The notes beneath the pieces were generated by a model, which saw only the letters and a list, made by a program, of their open reading frames with translations, was not told the origin of the DNA and searched no databases. Made by a program: the position numbers and the translations under genes. Shown here one piece after another: positions 6,083 to 6,528 of a stretch of DNA of 6,528 nt (positions within the stretch are counted from its first letter, which is position 1; each line of letters begins with the position of its first letter). This DNA comes from Candidatus Thorarchaeota archaeon (lineage in GTDB: Archaea > Asgardarchaeota > Thorarchaeia > Thorarchaeales > Thorarchaeaceae): contig JAHQWZ010000106.1 in assembly GCA_029856425.1 (NCBI GenBank), positions 1 to 6,528 on the forward strand, read 5' to 3'.

Positions 6083-6090
6083 ACATATAA
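6083..6090 (-). promoter_or_regulatory. TATA box of the CARF/RNase III operon
   Basis: On the minus strand this reads TTATATGT, centred about 31 bases before ATG 6056. An archaeal start site 25-27 bases downstream would fall at about 6059-6062, giving a leader of only a few bases. The GGAG at 6057-6060 abuts the ATG, too close to act as a normal ribosome binding site. This supports leaderless initiation. Confidence 0.45.
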
Positions 6091-6273
6091 CATATATGTA
6101 TTCTGTCTATATATCTCTATTTCGTAAAACCATAATTAAATCAAAAATACCATTAATGATGTATATACGGCTCTCTGATTGCCATTTTAAAGCTAGTAAA
6201 AGGCCCAGACATATATCACCTATGTATATTTTGTAGTAATTGAATATATTTTAGATAAATCTTTGAATTAAGG

Positions 6274-6300
6274 AGACTAAGACAGAATAGTCTTAAATAT
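6274..6300 (+). promoter_or_regulatory. Actin promoter: inverted repeat abutting a TATA box
   Basis: CTTAAATAT at 6292-6300 is a good TATA candidate, predicting transcription near 6320-6325 and a leader of about 80 bases. AGACTA (6274-6279) and TAGTCT (6288-6293) form a 6-bp inverted repeat with an 8-base spacer that runs into the TATA box, covering the BRE position where TFB or a regulator would bind. Confidence 0.45.
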
Positions 6301-6307
6301 GGTCGGA

Positions 6308-6363
6308 CGTGAACTGTAGAGTAGCGAGGAGTTCCGTGAACTCTGAGTTAGAATCTAGGTTCT
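6308..6363 (+). promoter_or_regulatory. Repeats and two stem-loops in the actin upstream/leader region
   Basis: GAGTTC (6329-6334), CGT, GAACTC (6338-6343) is a perfect 6-bp inverted repeat with a 3-base loop. AGAAT (6350-6354), CTAG, GTTCT (6359-6363) can form a second 5-bp stem with one G-U pair. CGTGAACT occurs at 6308-6315 and again at 6335-6342, so the GTTC arm could pair with either copy if both were transcribed. These may be operators or leader RNA structure. GAGG at 6387-6390, 10 bases before the ATG, is the probable ribosome binding site. Confidence 0.4.
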
Positions 6364-6400
6364 GAGATCTACTCATCAACCAAAAAGAGGACCGATAAAA

Positions 6401-6528
6401 ATGGCTGAAGACGAGTTCCTTGGCGCGAAGCCCATTGTCATTGATAACGGCACTGGCCTTAGCAAGAACGGATACGCCGGCGAAGATCAGCCACGAAGTG
6501 TTTGGCCTACACTGATTGGATATCCAAG
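6401..6528 (+). CDS. Asgard actin (lokiactin-type), N-terminal part
   Basis: The first 42 residues of an actin, cut off by the window edge. It starts MAEDEFLGAKPIVIDNGTG and continues with LSKNGYAGEDQPRSVWPTLIGYP. This aligns along its length with the eukaryotic actin start ([30 protein letters not shown]). It includes the phosphate-1 loop D15-N16-G17-T18-G19 with K22, which contacts the ATP phosphates, and the following G.AG..D.PR segment. Such close similarity to eukaryotic actin outside eukaryotes is characteristic of Asgard archaea. The protein should polymerise into ATP-dependent filaments in the cytosol. The acidic N-terminus (AEDE) recalls the acidic N-terminus of eukaryotic actins. 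ATG 6401 is supported by GAGG 10 bases upstream. Its codons are visibly richer in GC and third-position C than those of neighbouring genes, which suggests high expression. Confidence 0.93.
   Translation, partial: MAEDEFLGAKPIVIDNGTGLSKNGYAGEDQPRSVWPTLIGYP

Larger units (their letters stand above)
6057..6400. other. AT-rich divergent intergenic region between the CARF operon and actin
   Basis: About 344 bases without a convincing gene. From roughly 6080 to 6270 it is strongly AT-rich, with several TATA-like runs (CATATATG near 6090, TATATATC near 6108, TATATTTTAGATAAAT near 6245). The minus-strand operon promoter lies at its left end and the actin promoter and leader at its right end. I see no tRNA, CRISPR repeat or clear small ORF in the central part. 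An open frame crossing 5817-6236 on the plus strand has poor coding character and mostly overlaps the CARF gene. Confidence 0.7.

Noticed and set aside
5817..6236. Plus-strand open frame of 139 codons reaching into the AT-rich region before actin
   Set aside because: It overlaps the N-terminal part of the well-supported CARF-like gene, has no recognisable domain, and its composition (many I, S, Y, H) follows AT-rich noncoding sequence.
6329..6343. Rho-independent-type terminator at the GAGTTC/GAACTC hairpin
   Set aside because: The stem is short and not followed by a T-run, and it lies between the actin promoter and start, so operator or leader structure fits better.
1..6528. CRISPR array, cas genes, IS element, tRNA or rRNA
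   Set aside because: No regularly spaced repeats, transposase motifs or cloverleaf/rRNA-like segments were found. The CARF-like domain alone does not show a CRISPR locus.

Overview
The window looks like a piece of an Asgard archaeal genome. The strongest evidence is the partial gene at the right edge: its first 42 residues match the N-terminus of eukaryote-like actin, including the phosphate-1 loop DNGTGLSKNGYAG. Supporting signs are a CDP-alcohol phosphatidyltransferase of the archaeal inositol-lipid type, archaeal TATA-type boxes and GGAGGTGAT-like ribosome binding sites. Mid-range GC content by eye would fit Thorarchaeota, but the exact lineage is a guess.

Left part (1-1238, + strand): the C-terminal tail of a sugar/polyol nucleotidyltransferase with left-handed beta-helix repeats overlaps a CDP-alcohol phosphatidyltransferase, probably archaetidylinositol phosphate synthase. 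A small gene of unknown function follows under its own promoter. Converging on it (1242-2255, - strand) is a cytosolic seven-bladed FG-GAP-like beta-propeller.

Middle (2291-4555): a compact divergent promoter with a near-perfect palindrome separates the propeller gene from a cysteine-rich gene. The C-terminus of that gene resembles the iron-sulfur domain of the archaeal primase large subunit (PriL), but is shortened. Next is a SAMHD1/COG1078-type HD phosphohydrolase with an intact H...HD...D metal site.

Right part (4569-6528): a two-gene minus-strand operon encodes an N-terminal winged-helix protein with a C-terminal CARF-like sensor domain, followed at once by an RNase III-fold protein. The RNase III protein keeps only the two acidic active-site positions typical of Mini-III. 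The two genes lie in the same reading frame, separated by one TGA and two codons. A 344-bp AT-rich divergent region then leads to actin, whose upstream region holds a TATA box and several inverted and direct repeats.

The most interesting hypothesis is that the CARF-like regulator and the RNase III-like protein form a nucleotide-sensing RNA-processing or defence pair. The HD phosphohydrolase and the PriL-like protein next door would be possible nucleic-acid-related partners. No CRISPR array, cas gene, tRNA, rRNA or mobile element is visible here, so this stays an inference.
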